Of a DNA stretch of 39,450 nucleotides, positions 30,058 through 38,062 are shown piece by piece; the first letter of the stretch is position 1; each line of letters starts with the position of its first letter. The DNA lies in contig CAZKCH010000005.1 of NCBI GenBank assembly GCA_964551525.1, positions 1 through 39,450 of the forward strand, written 5' to 3'. Position numbers and translations under genes: made by a program. Source of the DNA: GWA2-46-15 sp964551525 (GTDB lineage: Bacteria; Patescibacteriota; Minisyncoccia; Minisyncoccales; GWA2-46-15). The notes under the pieces were generated by a model that was not told the DNA's origin, did no database searches, and was given only the letters and a program-made list of their open reading frames with translations.

Positions 30058-30948
30058 ATGAAGAAAAAATCGATTCTAATTATAGTTTTACTTTCTGGCG
30101 GTATAGCGATACTACTTGGCCTGCGGTTTTTAACGTCGGAGGATACTTGGATCTGCCAAAGCGGCAAATGGGTGAAACACGGCGTGCCGACCGCAGTTAA
30201 GCCGGATAACGGCTGCGGCCAAGTCAAAGACGAAATGATTCGGGTTTTCAGTCCGGAATCAGACCAAAAAGTTTCTTTACCAATAGTAATAAAAGGCGAG
30301 GCAAGGGGGAACTGGTTTTTTGAGGCGAGTTTTCCCATCAAGCTTTTGGATGCCAGCGGCAATGAAATCGGCTTAGCTATTGCTCAGGCACAAAGCGATT
30401 GGATGACAACCGAGTTTGTGCCCTTTGAGGCAACTTTAAATATTGCTTCTTTGCCGGAAATTGGCGAAGGTGTTTTGGTTTTTGAAAGAGATAATCCTTC
30501 GGGTTTGCCGGAAAATGACGAGCAAATCAGAGTGCCAATCCGTTTTCCTCAGTCGGAAGAAACCAGCGTGGTCAAGGTTTTTTTCAACAACAGTGATTTT
30601 GACCCGGAGTTTTCCTGTAATAAGGTTTTCCCGAAGGAAAGAGTGATTTCTAAAACACCGGCAATAGCTCGAGCCGCTTTAGAGCTTTTGTTAAATGGTC
30701 CGACTTTTGGGGAACAGGCCGAGAATTTTTTCACCAGCATTAATTCCGGAGTAAAAATCCAAAAATTATCCATAGAAGACAATATTGCCAAAGTTGATTT
30801 TGACAGCCAATTGGAATTTCAGGTTGGCGGTTCGTGCCGGGTGGCGGCCATCCGCAGCCAGATTACAGAGACCTTAAAGCAGTTCCCGACCGTTAAAAAC
30901 GTGATCATCTCCATTGACGGCCGCACCGAAGATATTCTCCAGCCCTAA
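30058..30948 (+). CDS. Secreted Gmad2 and GerMN domain protein
   Basis: About 296 residues. The N-terminus MKKKSILIIVLLSGGIAILL is a signal anchor. A Cys pair region (WICQSGKW...NGCGQ) follows. Residues about 65-160 form a Gmad2 Ig-like domain (IRVFSPESDQKVSLPIVIKG) and about 170-296 a GerMN domain (VKVFFNN, AIARAALELLLNGPT, IAKVDFDSQL, ITETLKQFPTVKNV). Outside spore formers this pair is found in cell-envelope proteins. It is likely anchored to the outer face of the membrane. ATG 30052 is an alternative start. Confidence 0.85.
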   Translation: MKKKSILIIVLLSGGIAILLGLRFLTSEDTWICQSGKWVKHGVPTAVKPDNGCGQVKDEMIRVFSPESDQKVSLPIVIKGEARGNWFFEASFPIKLLDASGNEIGLAIAQAQSDWMTTEFVPFEATLNIASLPEIGEGVLVFERDNPSGLPENDEQIRVPIRFPQSEETSVVKVFFNNSDFDPEFSCNKVFPKERVISKTPAIARAALELLLNGPTFGEQAENFFTSINSGVKIQKLSIEDNIAKVDFDSQLEFQVGGSCRVAAIRSQITETLKQFPTVKNVIISIDGRTEDILQP

Positions 30949-30969
30949 TTGATAAATTGACATTAATTC

Positions 30970-31011
30970 ACCTCCGTCATACCATTGCCATGGCAGTGAT
31001 ATTACGGAGGT
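30970..31011. repeat. Full ACCTCCGT palindrome
   Basis: A 42-base palindrome centred on GCCATGGC (30987-30994) with end arms ACCTCCGT and ACGGAGGT and 3 mismatches in 21. Half-copies lie at 7630-7654 and 31619-31643. Its right end runs into TATAAC (31012-31017), 6 bases before the ATG at 31024. Confidence 0.8.
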
Positions 31012-31023
31012 TATAACGTAAAG

Positions 31024-31611
31024 ATGGGATTAGGAAAGTATCAATATTATTTTAAAAAACCGCGATCAGAAATTGTCAAAGATGTTCTCTACTGGTTATT
31101 GGCGGCTGGGGCGGTGTATGTGGCGGCCGGTTCTCCTTATTTCGCGAGAAATCTTTTGCGGGGATACCGGCGTTGGCGAAAATATCCCAAAAAAAGAGTT
31201 TCCGACACTTTTTATAATCTAAAAAGACAGGGATTGATTAATATTGAAAAACAGGGGCCGCAAATTTATATTAGTTTAACTGAAGAGGGGAAAAAGAAAG
31301 CTGGATTTTTGCAGATTAATGATTTGAAAATTAATCGGCCTCAAAGATGGGATAATAAATGGAGAATCGTTATTTTCGATATAGCTCAACTAAAAAAACT
31401 TTATCGAGAAGCGTTCAGGGGAAAACTAAAAGAATTGGGATTTTTCCGTTTGCAAAAGAGTGTTTGGATTTATCCTTATGATTGTCGGTCCGAGATGAAC
31501 ATTTTAAAAGAGTTTTTTGGCCTGTCTGATAATGAATTAAGATTAATCGTAGCCGAGGACCTCGGCGATGATGCGAAAATAAGAGAAATTTTTAAAATGA
31601 AAGCCCCGTAA
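31024..31611 (+). CDS. Winged-helix / Cas2-like (PaaX-type) protein
   Basis: A 195-residue protein. After a hydrophobic stretch (about 22-35), a winged-helix part (RRWRKYPKKRVSDTFYNLKR ... IYISLTEEGKKKA, about 50-95) is followed by a ferredoxin-like Cas2-type domain: WRIVIFDIAQ, FRGKLKELGFFRLQKSVWIY and a C-terminal strand LRLIVAEDLGDD. This is the PaaX arrangement of HTH plus Cas2-like dimerisation domain. There is no cas1, no effector gene and no repeat array nearby, so it is not part of CRISPR here. Confidence 0.72.
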   Translation: MGLGKYQYYFKKPRSEIVKDVLYWLLAAGAVYVAAGSPYFARNLLRGYRRWRKYPKKRVSDTFYNLKRQGLINIEKQGPQIYISLTEEGKKKAGFLQINDLKINRPQRWDNKWRIVIFDIAQLKKLYREAFRGKLKELGFFRLQKSVWIYPYDCRSEMNILKEFFGLSDNELRLIVAEDLGDDAKIREIFKMKAP

Positions 31612-31618
31612 TAAGAAT

Positions 31619-31643
31619 GCCATAGCAGTGGTATTACAGAGGT
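31619..31643 (+). repeat. Diverged half-copy of the ACCTCCGT palindrome
   Basis: GCCATAGCAGTGGTATTACAGAGGT matches the right-hand arm of the 30970 element with a few changes. The two copies flank the Cas2-like gene. Confidence 0.7.
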
Positions 31644-31657
31644 TGTTCAATAGAAAT

Positions 31658-32287
31658 ATGACTCCGATTTTAATCATTATTATTTCTTTTTTCCTGCTGA
31701 TTCCTTATCGCCGAGCGAAGTCGTATTTATCTGTTTGGGGCGGAATAATGTTTGTAATGGCAATCTCCTTGGTTTATCTGCGGATAAGAGAGTTAGGGAT
31801 TTATCCCTCGCAATTTTTTGCCAGAGAAACATTTTTTCTTTCGGGGGCCATTGTTGGTCTGGCGACATTGCTGGCGATATTGATTTTTATCTTTATCAAA
31901 AAAAACAATCTGCCTCGGTTGGGATCGGCGTATTTTCGGAAATTGCTGGCATTTTATCTTTTATGGGGGTTTTTACAACAGTTATTTTTTCAGTTCGTTT
32001 TTTTTGAAACCGTTCAATTTATTTTTAAGGGAAGCATTTTTATTTCTATTTTATCATCGGCGATTTTTTTCAGTTTGTTCCATCTGGGTCGGCACAAAAC
32101 CTTTTTTCTGCCCAGTGTGTTAATGGGATTTCTTTATTCGGGGATTTATCTTTTTTATGGCAATCTCGTTTGGCTGGTTTTATCTCATGCTTTGATAGGA
32201 ACGTTTTTATATGTTTTGTTTGTTGACCATAATCAGTTGATTTTGCGCTTAGGCTGGCCTTGGACAGTAAAAAAGAAAAGGGGATAA
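31658..32287 (+). CDS. CPBP-like intramembrane protein, degenerate first motif
   Basis: About 209 residues from ATG 31658, with six or seven transmembrane helices. The layout fits the CPBP/CAAX-protease family (PF02517): motif 2 is FFSLFHLG (FxxxH) and motif 3 LVLSHALIG (HAxxG). In motif 1, where proteases have EExxxR, it reads QQLFFQ, so both glutamates and the Arg are gone. It is probably not a protease of the usual type and may be a binding or maturation factor. Confidence 0.65.
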   Translation: MTPILIIIISFFLLIPYRRAKSYLSVWGGIMFVMAISLVYLRIRELGIYPSQFFARETFFLSGAIVGLATLLAILIFIFIKKNNLPRLGSAYFRKLLAFYLLWGFLQQLFFQFVFFETVQFIFKGSIFISILSSAIFFSLFHLGRHKTFFLPSVLMGFLYSGIYLFYGNLVWLVLSHALIGTFLYVLFVDHNQLILRLGWPWTVKKKRG

Positions 32288-32328
32288 GAATGCTTTACCA
32301 ACGGTTTAAAATGAGCTAAATTAAGATA

Positions 32329-33555
32329 ATGGCTAAAAAGCGCAGGAAAAAGGGCAAACCGGTTTTGCCAATGGAAACGAAAACAGTGCCGAAGCAGGAT
32401 GATTTTAGGGTTAAGGCGACCAAGGTGAAAGTGATCGGCATTGGCGACGGCGCTTCCAATATTGTTTTTGAATTGGCTAAGCAATTAAGGCGAATTGAAT
32501 TTATCGCCGCCAACACTGATTTCAGGAATGAGAAGAAGTTGTCTTCTTTGGTTAAGGTTTTTAATTTCGGTGAAAAATATACCAAGGGCGCGGGCGCCGG
32601 TTCTGATCCGGAAATCGGTCGGCAAGCGGCGCTGGCGGAAAAAGAGAAGATCTCTAAATTTCTCAAAGGGACTGACCTTTGTTTTATTGTTGCTTGTCTG
32701 GGCGGCGGCACCGGCTCGGGCGCGGTTTCGGTTTTTTCCCGGCTCGCCCAACAGGAAGGCGCTTTGGTTTTCGGCATTTTGATCCTGCCCTTTAAATTTG
32801 AAGGCGAGAAAAAAGCCATGATTGCCCGCGAGGCCCTGGAAAGGGTCAAGCCCAATCTGAACGCGCTTTTGGTTTTGCCCAATGAAAAACTCTTTCAGTT
32901 TTTAGACAAAAGCATTTCTTTTAACGAGGGTTTCGCCGTCATCAACAATGTTTTATCAACCGGATTGCAGGGTTTGATTAATTTGGTTTTTCAGCCGGGC
33001 ATTATTAATATTGATTTCGCTGATTTGAAAACAATCTTAGACGGCCGAGGCAAAGCCGCCTTTTTAACCAATTGCGAATTCAGCCGAGGGACAAAAATTG
33101 AAGAAATCAGGAAGAAGATTTTTCAGAGTCCGTTGCTTGGCTATAATTTCCGTCACGCCCGCGCTGTTTTGTTTAATATCGTGTCCGACCAGAGTTTGGC
33201 CCTTAACGAGGTTTTTGACGTCAGTCAGCTGGTTTTTAACGCCGTTCACCCTGAAGCAAAAATAATTTTCGGCGTCAGTTTTGACAGCCAGATGGTCGGG
33301 GCAATCAGAGTGGTTTTGCTGGCCATCGGCGGCCGGGAAAGGGGACTGGGAATAATGGGCAAAAAGAAAAGTAAAAATCGCAAAAAAAAGAATAAAAAAG
33401 CAAATATTAATAATGCCGGCGCCGCCAAAGCAGAGGAAAAAATAAGGAAAAACGCTTTGCAGATAAAAGAAGAAATAAAGGCGCAGGAAGAGACGATTGC
33501 CGCTAAGGAGCGGGCCTGGGAAACACCCGCCATTTTAAGAAGAGAGTTTTTGTGA
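32329..33555 (+). CDS. ftsZ: Cell division GTPase FtsZ, divergent
   Basis: A 408-residue tubulin-fold GTPase. The first loop reads GIGDGASNIV (37-46; FtsZ usually GVGGGGxNAV), the signature loop is GGGTGSG (125-131), and the T7 synergy loop NIDFADLKTIL is intact. The C-terminal linker is unusually Lys-rich (GKKKSKNRKKKNKK), then a coiled coil with many Glu, and a closing WETPAILRREFL that matches the conserved FtsZ tail (D/E-x-P-A-F-L-R-R) that binds division partners. The N-terminus is also basic. A possible -10 TAAATT ends 6 bases before the ATG. Confidence 0.85.
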   Translation: MAKKRRKKGKPVLPMETKTVPKQDDFRVKATKVKVIGIGDGASNIVFELAKQLRRIEFIAANTDFRNEKKLSSLVKVFNFGEKYTKGAGAGSDPEIGRQAALAEKEKISKFLKGTDLCFIVACLGGGTGSGAVSVFSRLAQQEGALVFGILILPFKFEGEKKAMIAREALERVKPNLNALLVLPNEKLFQFLDKSISFNEGFAVINNVLSTGLQGLINLVFQPGIINIDFADLKTILDGRGKAAFLTNCEFSRGTKIEEIRKKIFQSPLLGYNFRHARAVLFNIVSDQSLALNEVFDVSQLVFNAVHPEAKIIFGVSFDSQMVGAIRVVLLAIGGRERGLGIMGKKKSKNRKKKNKKANINNAGAAKAEEKIRKNALQIKEEIKAQEETIAAKERAWETPAILRREFL

Positions 33556-33556
33556 T

Positions 33557-34405
33557 ATGGCAGTTTTAAAGCCAACCATTGCGGTTTTGCCTTTAGCCGG
33601 GTTAGGCACCCGGTTTTTACCGCTTTCAAAGGCAGTGCCCAAGGAACTTTGGCCTTTATTGAACCGGCCCGTGGTTGAATACGTGGTTGAGGAGGCCATG
33701 GCTGCCGGCGCGAAAAAAATCATTCTGGTTTTGTCGCCCGATAAAAAGGCGATTTTTGATTATTTCCGGCCCGCGCCCGCAGTGATGAAAATTCTTAAGG
33801 AAAGAGAAAAAACAAATATCTTGCAGGAATTGCGGCGCCAAGATAAGAAATGGCAAGGAGTGAAAATAGCAGTTGTCTGGCAAAAACAGCCATTGGGCGA
33901 CGGCCACGCGGTTTTACGGGCAAAAAGTAAAATTGACAAAAAACCGGTTATGGTTTTATTCGGAGACGATATTATTATTTCCAAGGTCTCGGCGTTGGCC
34001 CAATTAACTAAGGTTTTTCAAAAATTCGGTCAGCCAGTAATAGCTTTAAAGCGAGTGCCTAAAGAAAAAGTTGGTTCTTATGGCGCAGTTGGAGTCAAAA
34101 AGATAGGGCCGCGTCTTTATCGGATTACAAAAATAGTTGAAAAACCAGATCTTAATTCTATCCCTTCTTGTTTAGTTGTTGTGGGGAAATATGTTTTGAC
34201 CAATGAGGTTTATGAGTATTTGAGTCAGGCCAAGCCGATTTTTCATAAGGAAATTCTTCTTGCCAAGACGTTTGAAAAAATGCTGGAAGATGGTAAAATA
34301 ATCTATGGCTATGAAGTGGAGGGTAAATGGTTAGAATGCGGCAATATAGACGGTTGGTTAAGGTCAAACATATATTTAGCTGAACATAGAGAGGTTTTAA
34401 ATTAA
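33557..34405 (+). CDS. galU: UTP-glucose-1-phosphate uridylyltransferase
   Basis: A 282-residue nucleotidyltransferase. It has the N-terminal nucleotide loop LPLAGLGTRFLPLSKAVPKEL with the catalytic-region Lys, KQPLGDGHAVL, VMVLFGDDI (metal Asp pair), IVEKPD and the end motif GKWLECGNIDGWLRS, all typical of bacterial GalU. It makes UDP-glucose for glycans, in keeping with the surface genes downstream. One base separates it from ftsZ. Confidence 0.92.
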   Translation: MAVLKPTIAVLPLAGLGTRFLPLSKAVPKELWPLLNRPVVEYVVEEAMAAGAKKIILVLSPDKKAIFDYFRPAPAVMKILKEREKTNILQELRRQDKKWQGVKIAVVWQKQPLGDGHAVLRAKSKIDKKPVMVLFGDDIIISKVSALAQLTKVFQKFGQPVIALKRVPKEKVGSYGAVGVKKIGPRLYRITKIVEKPDLNSIPSCLVVVGKYVLTNEVYEYLSQAKPIFHKEILLAKTFEKMLEDGKIIYGYEVEGKWLECGNIDGWLRSNIYLAEHREVLN

Positions 34406-34421
34406 ACATAACCTTTTAAAG

Positions 34422-34490
34422 CTTGAAACATAAAACTTGAAACATTTTTAGAAGTGTTTCATGCTTCATGTTTTATGTTCCATGATCAAA
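34422..34490. repeat. Heptamer array with central hairpin
   Basis: CTTGAAA, CATAAAA, CTTGAAA, CATTTTT (34422-34449), then after a short break GTTTCAT, GCTTCAT, GTTTTAT, GTTCCAT, GATCAAA (34456-34490). TGAAACA and TGTTTCA in the middle pair as a hairpin. It fills the gap between galU and the NnrD gene. GTTTCAT is the reverse complement of ATGAAAC used at 10277. Confidence 0.7.
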
Positions 34491-34491
34491 C

Positions 34492-35355
34492 ATGATTGAA
34501 GTTACCAAGGATATTTTAAAAAAAGTTTATCCGCCGCGGCCGCCGGAGGTGAGAAAATACGATTACGGCCTGCTTTTGGTTATCGGCGGTTCTGATTTTT
34601 ATTCTGGCCAGCCCGCCATTTCCACTTTAGCGGCTTTTAAAGCCGGCGTGGATGCGGTGAGGATTATTGCGCCCAAAAGAGCAGCGGATATTATTGCTTC
34701 TTTTTCGCCCACTTTTTCCGCTTATCCCTTATCCGGCAGTTGGTTGGGAAAAGAACACTTGGCCATTCTGCTTTCCATGGCCGAGTCAGCCAAAGAAGTG
34801 GCGCCGGGCAAAGCCGCAGTTTTAATCGGCGGCGGCATTGGTCGGACAGAAGAGACCCAGGAAACGGTATTGGCGTTTTTGTCAGCCAATACTTTACCGG
34901 CCGTCATCGATGCCGATGGCATCCGGGCTTTGAAAAAAAATCCGAGCGCGATTAAAGGAGAAAATTCCATTATTACCCCGAATTTTTTTGAGTTTTTTGC
35001 TTTAACGGGAAAAGATATTTGGCAGTTGTCGGCAGAAGAAAGGATTAAAGTTGTTGAAGAAGAGGCGGCTAAGCTCGGGGCGACGATTTTATTGAAAGGC
35101 AAGATTGATATTATCTCCAATGGCAAAGAAACGGCCTGGAATAAGACCGGCAGCCCTTATTTAAGCAAGGTTGGCACGGGTGACAGTTTGGCGGGCATTG
35201 CCGCTGCTTTCTTGGCAAGAGGCAATGATTGTTTTACCGCCGCCCAAGCCGCGACTTATATCAATGGTTTAGCCGGGCAAATCGCGGCCAAAAAGAATGG
35301 CGAGTCATTGTCGGCGCTTGATCTCATTGAAAGCATTCCCGAGGTGATCAGATAA
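34492..35355 (+). CDS. nnrD: ADP-dependent NAD(P)H-hydrate dehydratase
   Basis: A 287-residue ribokinase-like enzyme that repairs hydrated NADH/NADPH. Family features are YDYGLLLVIGGSDFYSGQPA (about 23-42), GGGIGRTEE, VIDADGIRALKK, ITPNFFEFFALTG, LLKGKIDII and the phosphate and catalytic motif GTGDSLAGIAAAFLARG. The epimerase half (NnrE) is not fused and not seen here. A terminator-like hairpin follows. Confidence 0.92.
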   Translation: MIEVTKDILKKVYPPRPPEVRKYDYGLLLVIGGSDFYSGQPAISTLAAFKAGVDAVRIIAPKRAADIIASFSPTFSAYPLSGSWLGKEHLAILLSMAESAKEVAPGKAAVLIGGGIGRTEETQETVLAFLSANTLPAVIDADGIRALKKNPSAIKGENSIITPNFFEFFALTGKDIWQLSAEERIKVVEEEAAKLGATILLKGKIDIISNGKETAWNKTGSPYLSKVGTGDSLAGIAAAFLARGNDCFTAAQAATYINGLAGQIAAKKNGESLSALDLIESIPEVIR

Positions 35356-35375
35356 GATTGTGGTTTGGTTTTTTG

Positions 35376-35403
35376 GCGGCCCGGCTTGTTTCCGAGCCGC
35401 TTT
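35376..35403 (+). terminator. Likely Rho-independent terminator
   Basis: GCGGCCCGG (35376-35384), loop CTTGTTT, CCGAGCCGC (35392-35400; one mismatch), then TTT. Stable stem with a short T run. Confidence 0.6.
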
Positions 35404-35406
35404 GAT

Positions 35407-35435
35407 TTGACAAAGTCGAAAAACAATGGTATAAG
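35407..35435 (+). promoter_or_regulatory. Near-consensus promoter of the surface cluster
   Basis: TTGACA (35407-35412), 17 bases, TATAAG (35430-35435). It ends 9 bases before the CAP gene ATG, so the leader would be only about 2-3 bases. Confidence 0.75.
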
Positions 35436-35444
35436 ATAAACAAC

Positions 35445-36440
35445 ATGAAAACACTCTTAAAACAAGGCCTTTTCTGGTTAAAGACAAAATTGTTTCCGTG
35501 CCCGGAAAATTCTTTCAAGCCCGCTTTTCTGCAAAAGCGGGTTTTGGCTTATTGTGTTTTATTTTTCTTGGCCTTGAGGTTGGTCAGTTTTCCGTTTTAT
35601 TATTTCTTTTCCCAGACCTCTTTTTTTGCGGATATTGTTTCTTCAACCTTGATTAGTTTGAATAATCAGCAAAGACAGGCGCTCGGGTTGCCGTTATTGA
35701 AAGAAAATAAAATTTTGAGCGAGGCGGCGATGCAAAAGGCCCAGGATATGATTAACAAGGATTATTTTTCTCACAATAGCCCCACTGGCGTTACCCCTTG
35801 GTATTGGTTTAAAGCGAATGGTTATACTTATAAAGCGGCCGGGGAAAACTTAGCCATTGGTTTTTTGGAATCAGAAGAAGTGCAGACAGCTTGGCAGAAT
35901 TCGCCTTCGCATCAGCAAAACTTATTAAATCCGAGTTTTAAGGAGATCGGCATAGCCGTTCTTAAAGGTGACTTTAAAGGCAGGACGACCACGATCGTGG
36001 TTCAGTTTTTCGGCAATCCAATAGTCATTAAGGCCCAGCCCAAAACTTCGCCCTTGCCTACTACTTCTCCGTTAGCGTCGCCCAAGCCGTCGCCCACTAA
36101 TTTGGTTGTTTCTCCCAGTCCGACCGCGCCAACAGTGGTTTTGGGAGAAGAGGAATTGCCGGCTGAGCCCTTGGCAAAAGAGAATTTAAGCTTGCCGGAC
36201 CGGATTCTCATTTTCGGCGCTACTAAATACGACGACCTGGTTTCAAAAGTGACGGCTTTCTTTCTTTTGGCCTTAATCGGGCTGCTGGCTTTCAATTTGT
36301 TTGTCAATTTGTTTGCTCGTAGGGAAGTAAAGGAATTAGCGTTGAGCACGGCCTTCTTTGTTATTCTCTTCTTTGTTTTTAACTTTTTTGACCGTCAAAC
36401 GATTATCGGTTTTATTCCTCACGAGTTAATGATTTTTTAG
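35445..36440 (+). CDS. Membrane-anchored CAP/SCP-domain protein
   Basis: A 331-residue surface protein. A transmembrane helix (about 33-55) is followed by a CAP domain (about 70-190) with LISLNNQQRQALGLPLLKEN, MINKDYFSHNSPTGVTPWYW, AAGENLAIGF and SPSHQQNLLNPSFKEIGIAV, which contain the His/Glu cavity residues. A Pro/Ser/Thr-rich linker (about 200-235) and two more C-terminal helices follow. CAP proteins of bacteria may bind or cleave cell-wall or surface ligands. A sortase gene follows directly. Confidence 0.88.
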   Translation: MKTLLKQGLFWLKTKLFPCPENSFKPAFLQKRVLAYCVLFFLALRLVSFPFYYFFSQTSFFADIVSSTLISLNNQQRQALGLPLLKENKILSEAAMQKAQDMINKDYFSHNSPTGVTPWYWFKANGYTYKAAGENLAIGFLESEEVQTAWQNSPSHQQNLLNPSFKEIGIAVLKGDFKGRTTTIVVQFFGNPIVIKAQPKTSPLPTTSPLASPKPSPTNLVVSPSPTAPTVVLGEEELPAEPLAKENLSLPDRILIFGATKYDDLVSKVTAFFLLALIGLLAFNLFVNLFARREVKELALSTAFFVILFFVFNFFDRQTIIGFIPHELMIF

Positions 36441-36443
36441 TTG

Positions 36444-37127
36444 ATGATTTTTCCCAAACCGCCGATTAATGTTTTAAGCCAGGTTAAAAAGTTCTTTTAC
36501 TTTTTTGCCGCTTGTTTTCTCGTTTTCTTTTTCGGCTTTAATTTAATTTCTGTTTCAAAGTTTCTGAACAATGAAGTCAAGACCTTTTTAAATCCACGTC
36601 CGGCAGCGCCATCGGCCAGTGTTTGGCCGACAGCCACAGGCGTCTTGTCTTCGGCCAGTCCGACTGCCATTCCCAACTTTATTTACACCGCCAAAGAAGA
36701 CGGCTTGGAGATTCCTAAATTAAACCTTTTAGCGCCATTGGTTTTTAGCGCCAGCAGCGAGATTGAACAAATGACGCAGGATTTAAAAAGCGGGGTGGCG
36801 GTTTATCCCGGGTCAGACGACTTTGGTAATAACGGCCAGATCATAATTTTGGGGCATTCGGCGCCGATCGGTTGGCCCAAGATCCGCTACGAATGGGTTT
36901 TCAGCCGTTTGGGTGACTTAGCCGTCGGCGATGAGATCTTAATCAATCTTCAGCGTCGCCAGTACCGTTATTTGATGACGAGAAAGATATTTTTGGAAAG
37001 AGGCGAAGAAATTCCCTTGCCCGACAGCCAAAACCAGGAGCAATTCCTTTATCTGGTTACCTGCTGGCCGCCCGGCCGGGATCTGCGGCGCTTGGCGATA
37101 GAAACAAAATTATCCTTGACACCTTAG
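36444..37127 (+). CDS. Sortase-family transpeptidase
   Basis: About 227 residues from ATG 36444 (a TTG at 36441 is also in frame). An N-terminal helix (about 15-35) anchors it in the membrane, then a Pro/Ser-rich linker and the sortase barrel: the catalytic His in IIILGHSAPIG, the Cys in YLVTCWPPG (TLxTC-like) and the Arg in RRLAIETKL. It joins surface proteins to the wall or to each other, and the neighbouring secreted proteins are candidate substrates. Class cannot be set by eye; classes D or E-like. Confidence 0.85.
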   Translation: MIFPKPPINVLSQVKKFFYFFAACFLVFFFGFNLISVSKFLNNEVKTFLNPRPAAPSASVWPTATGVLSSASPTAIPNFIYTAKEDGLEIPKLNLLAPLVFSASSEIEQMTQDLKSGVAVYPGSDDFGNNGQIIILGHSAPIGWPKIRYEWVFSRLGDLAVGDEILINLQRRQYRYLMTRKIFLERGEEIPLPDSQNQEQFLYLVTCWPPGRDLRRLAIETKLSLTP

Positions 37128-37145
37128 TTTTTATATGTTTAAAGT

Positions 37146-38021
37146 ATGAATCAAGTCAAAATGTTAAAACACAACAAAATCGTTAAGATAGTCTTCGCTA
37201 TTACCCTTTTATCTTTATCGGGCTTGGTTTTAGTTGCTCAAGCGGGTTCTTATAGCGGTTTCCAATATAATGATAATCCGACAACGATCGGGCCTTTCCC
37301 GAAAGCGGGCGAAGTAAGAATATATTTCCATAGCTTTAGTGGCGTTGGTTATCATTTCGGATTAGGCACAGGATCACAAAATGCCACCATTACGCCTTCC
37401 AGCGTTCATCAGACGATTGACACTGGTCTTCATGTTCAAGCGGGCGGATCAGTGACTCTTTATGCCACTGACTCTAATTACGGAGCCGCCATCGGCTGGG
37501 CCGCGCCTAACGCCAGTAATCAATGCGGCAGCGGTTTACCTCTGCCTACAACCGGCGGCGTCAGCCCGGGAAATTATGCCTTAGTTGATGTCAGTTCTTA
37601 TATTAATTCGGCCGCCCAAGCAGGCGAGCCAATAATTTCTAAACAATGCTGGTCTGATTGGCCTGAATGGTCAGGTGATTATGATTTCAACGATTATTTT
37701 ATGATTTTTTCTTATGTGCCGGCACCGGTTCAAGCGCCCACGGTAGATATCAAGGCCAATGGTTCTGATGGGCCGATTAATATTTATTACAACGGGTCGG
37801 CTAATCTGACTTGGACAACGACCAATGATCCGACAAGTTGCACGGCGACAAGCGGCTGGTCGGGAAGCAAGGCGCTTAATAATGGCAGTGAAACAATTAA
37901 TAATTTGATTACCCATAAGACGTTTACCATCACTTGTTCTAATTCTGCCGGTTCTGATGATGACGGTGTTCTGGTTCAGGTGATCCATTGTTTGCCCGCG
38001 CCGCCCCCGCCACCATTTTAA
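37146..38021 (+). CDS. Secreted DUF4114-like and Ig-repeat protein
   Basis: A 291-residue exported protein. The signal peptide spans about residues 14-34 (cleavage after AQA likely). The next ~165 residues end in WSGDYDFNDYFMIFSYV, a DUF4114-like Asp-rich motif that may bind Ca. One Ig-like repeat follows (PTVDIKANGSDGPINIYYNG to the end) with a Cys pair. It ends VLVQVIHCLPAPPPPPF. The same closing motif occurs in the next gene. Confidence 0.75.
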   Translation: MNQVKMLKHNKIVKIVFAITLLSLSGLVLVAQAGSYSGFQYNDNPTTIGPFPKAGEVRIYFHSFSGVGYHFGLGTGSQNATITPSSVHQTIDTGLHVQAGGSVTLYATDSNYGAAIGWAAPNASNQCGSGLPLPTTGGVSPGNYALVDVSSYINSAAQAGEPIISKQCWSDWPEWSGDYDFNDYFMIFSYVPAPVQAPTVDIKANGSDGPINIYYNGSANLTWTTTNDPTSCTATSGWSGSKALNNGSETINNLITHKTFTITCSNSAGSDDDGVLVQVIHCLPAPPPPPF

Positions 38022-38062
38022 ATCTATATTATAAAAAATAATTAAATCATTAACAAAATAAT

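Noticed and set aside
31024..31611. Cas2 of a CRISPR-Cas system
   Set aside because: No cas1, no effector gene and no regularly spaced direct repeats within the window; the winged helix before the domain fits PaaX-type regulators.
37116..37121. TTGACA as promoter of the DUF4114-like gene
   Set aside because: The box lies in the sortase stop region and no -10 is found at a correct distance before the ATG at 37146.
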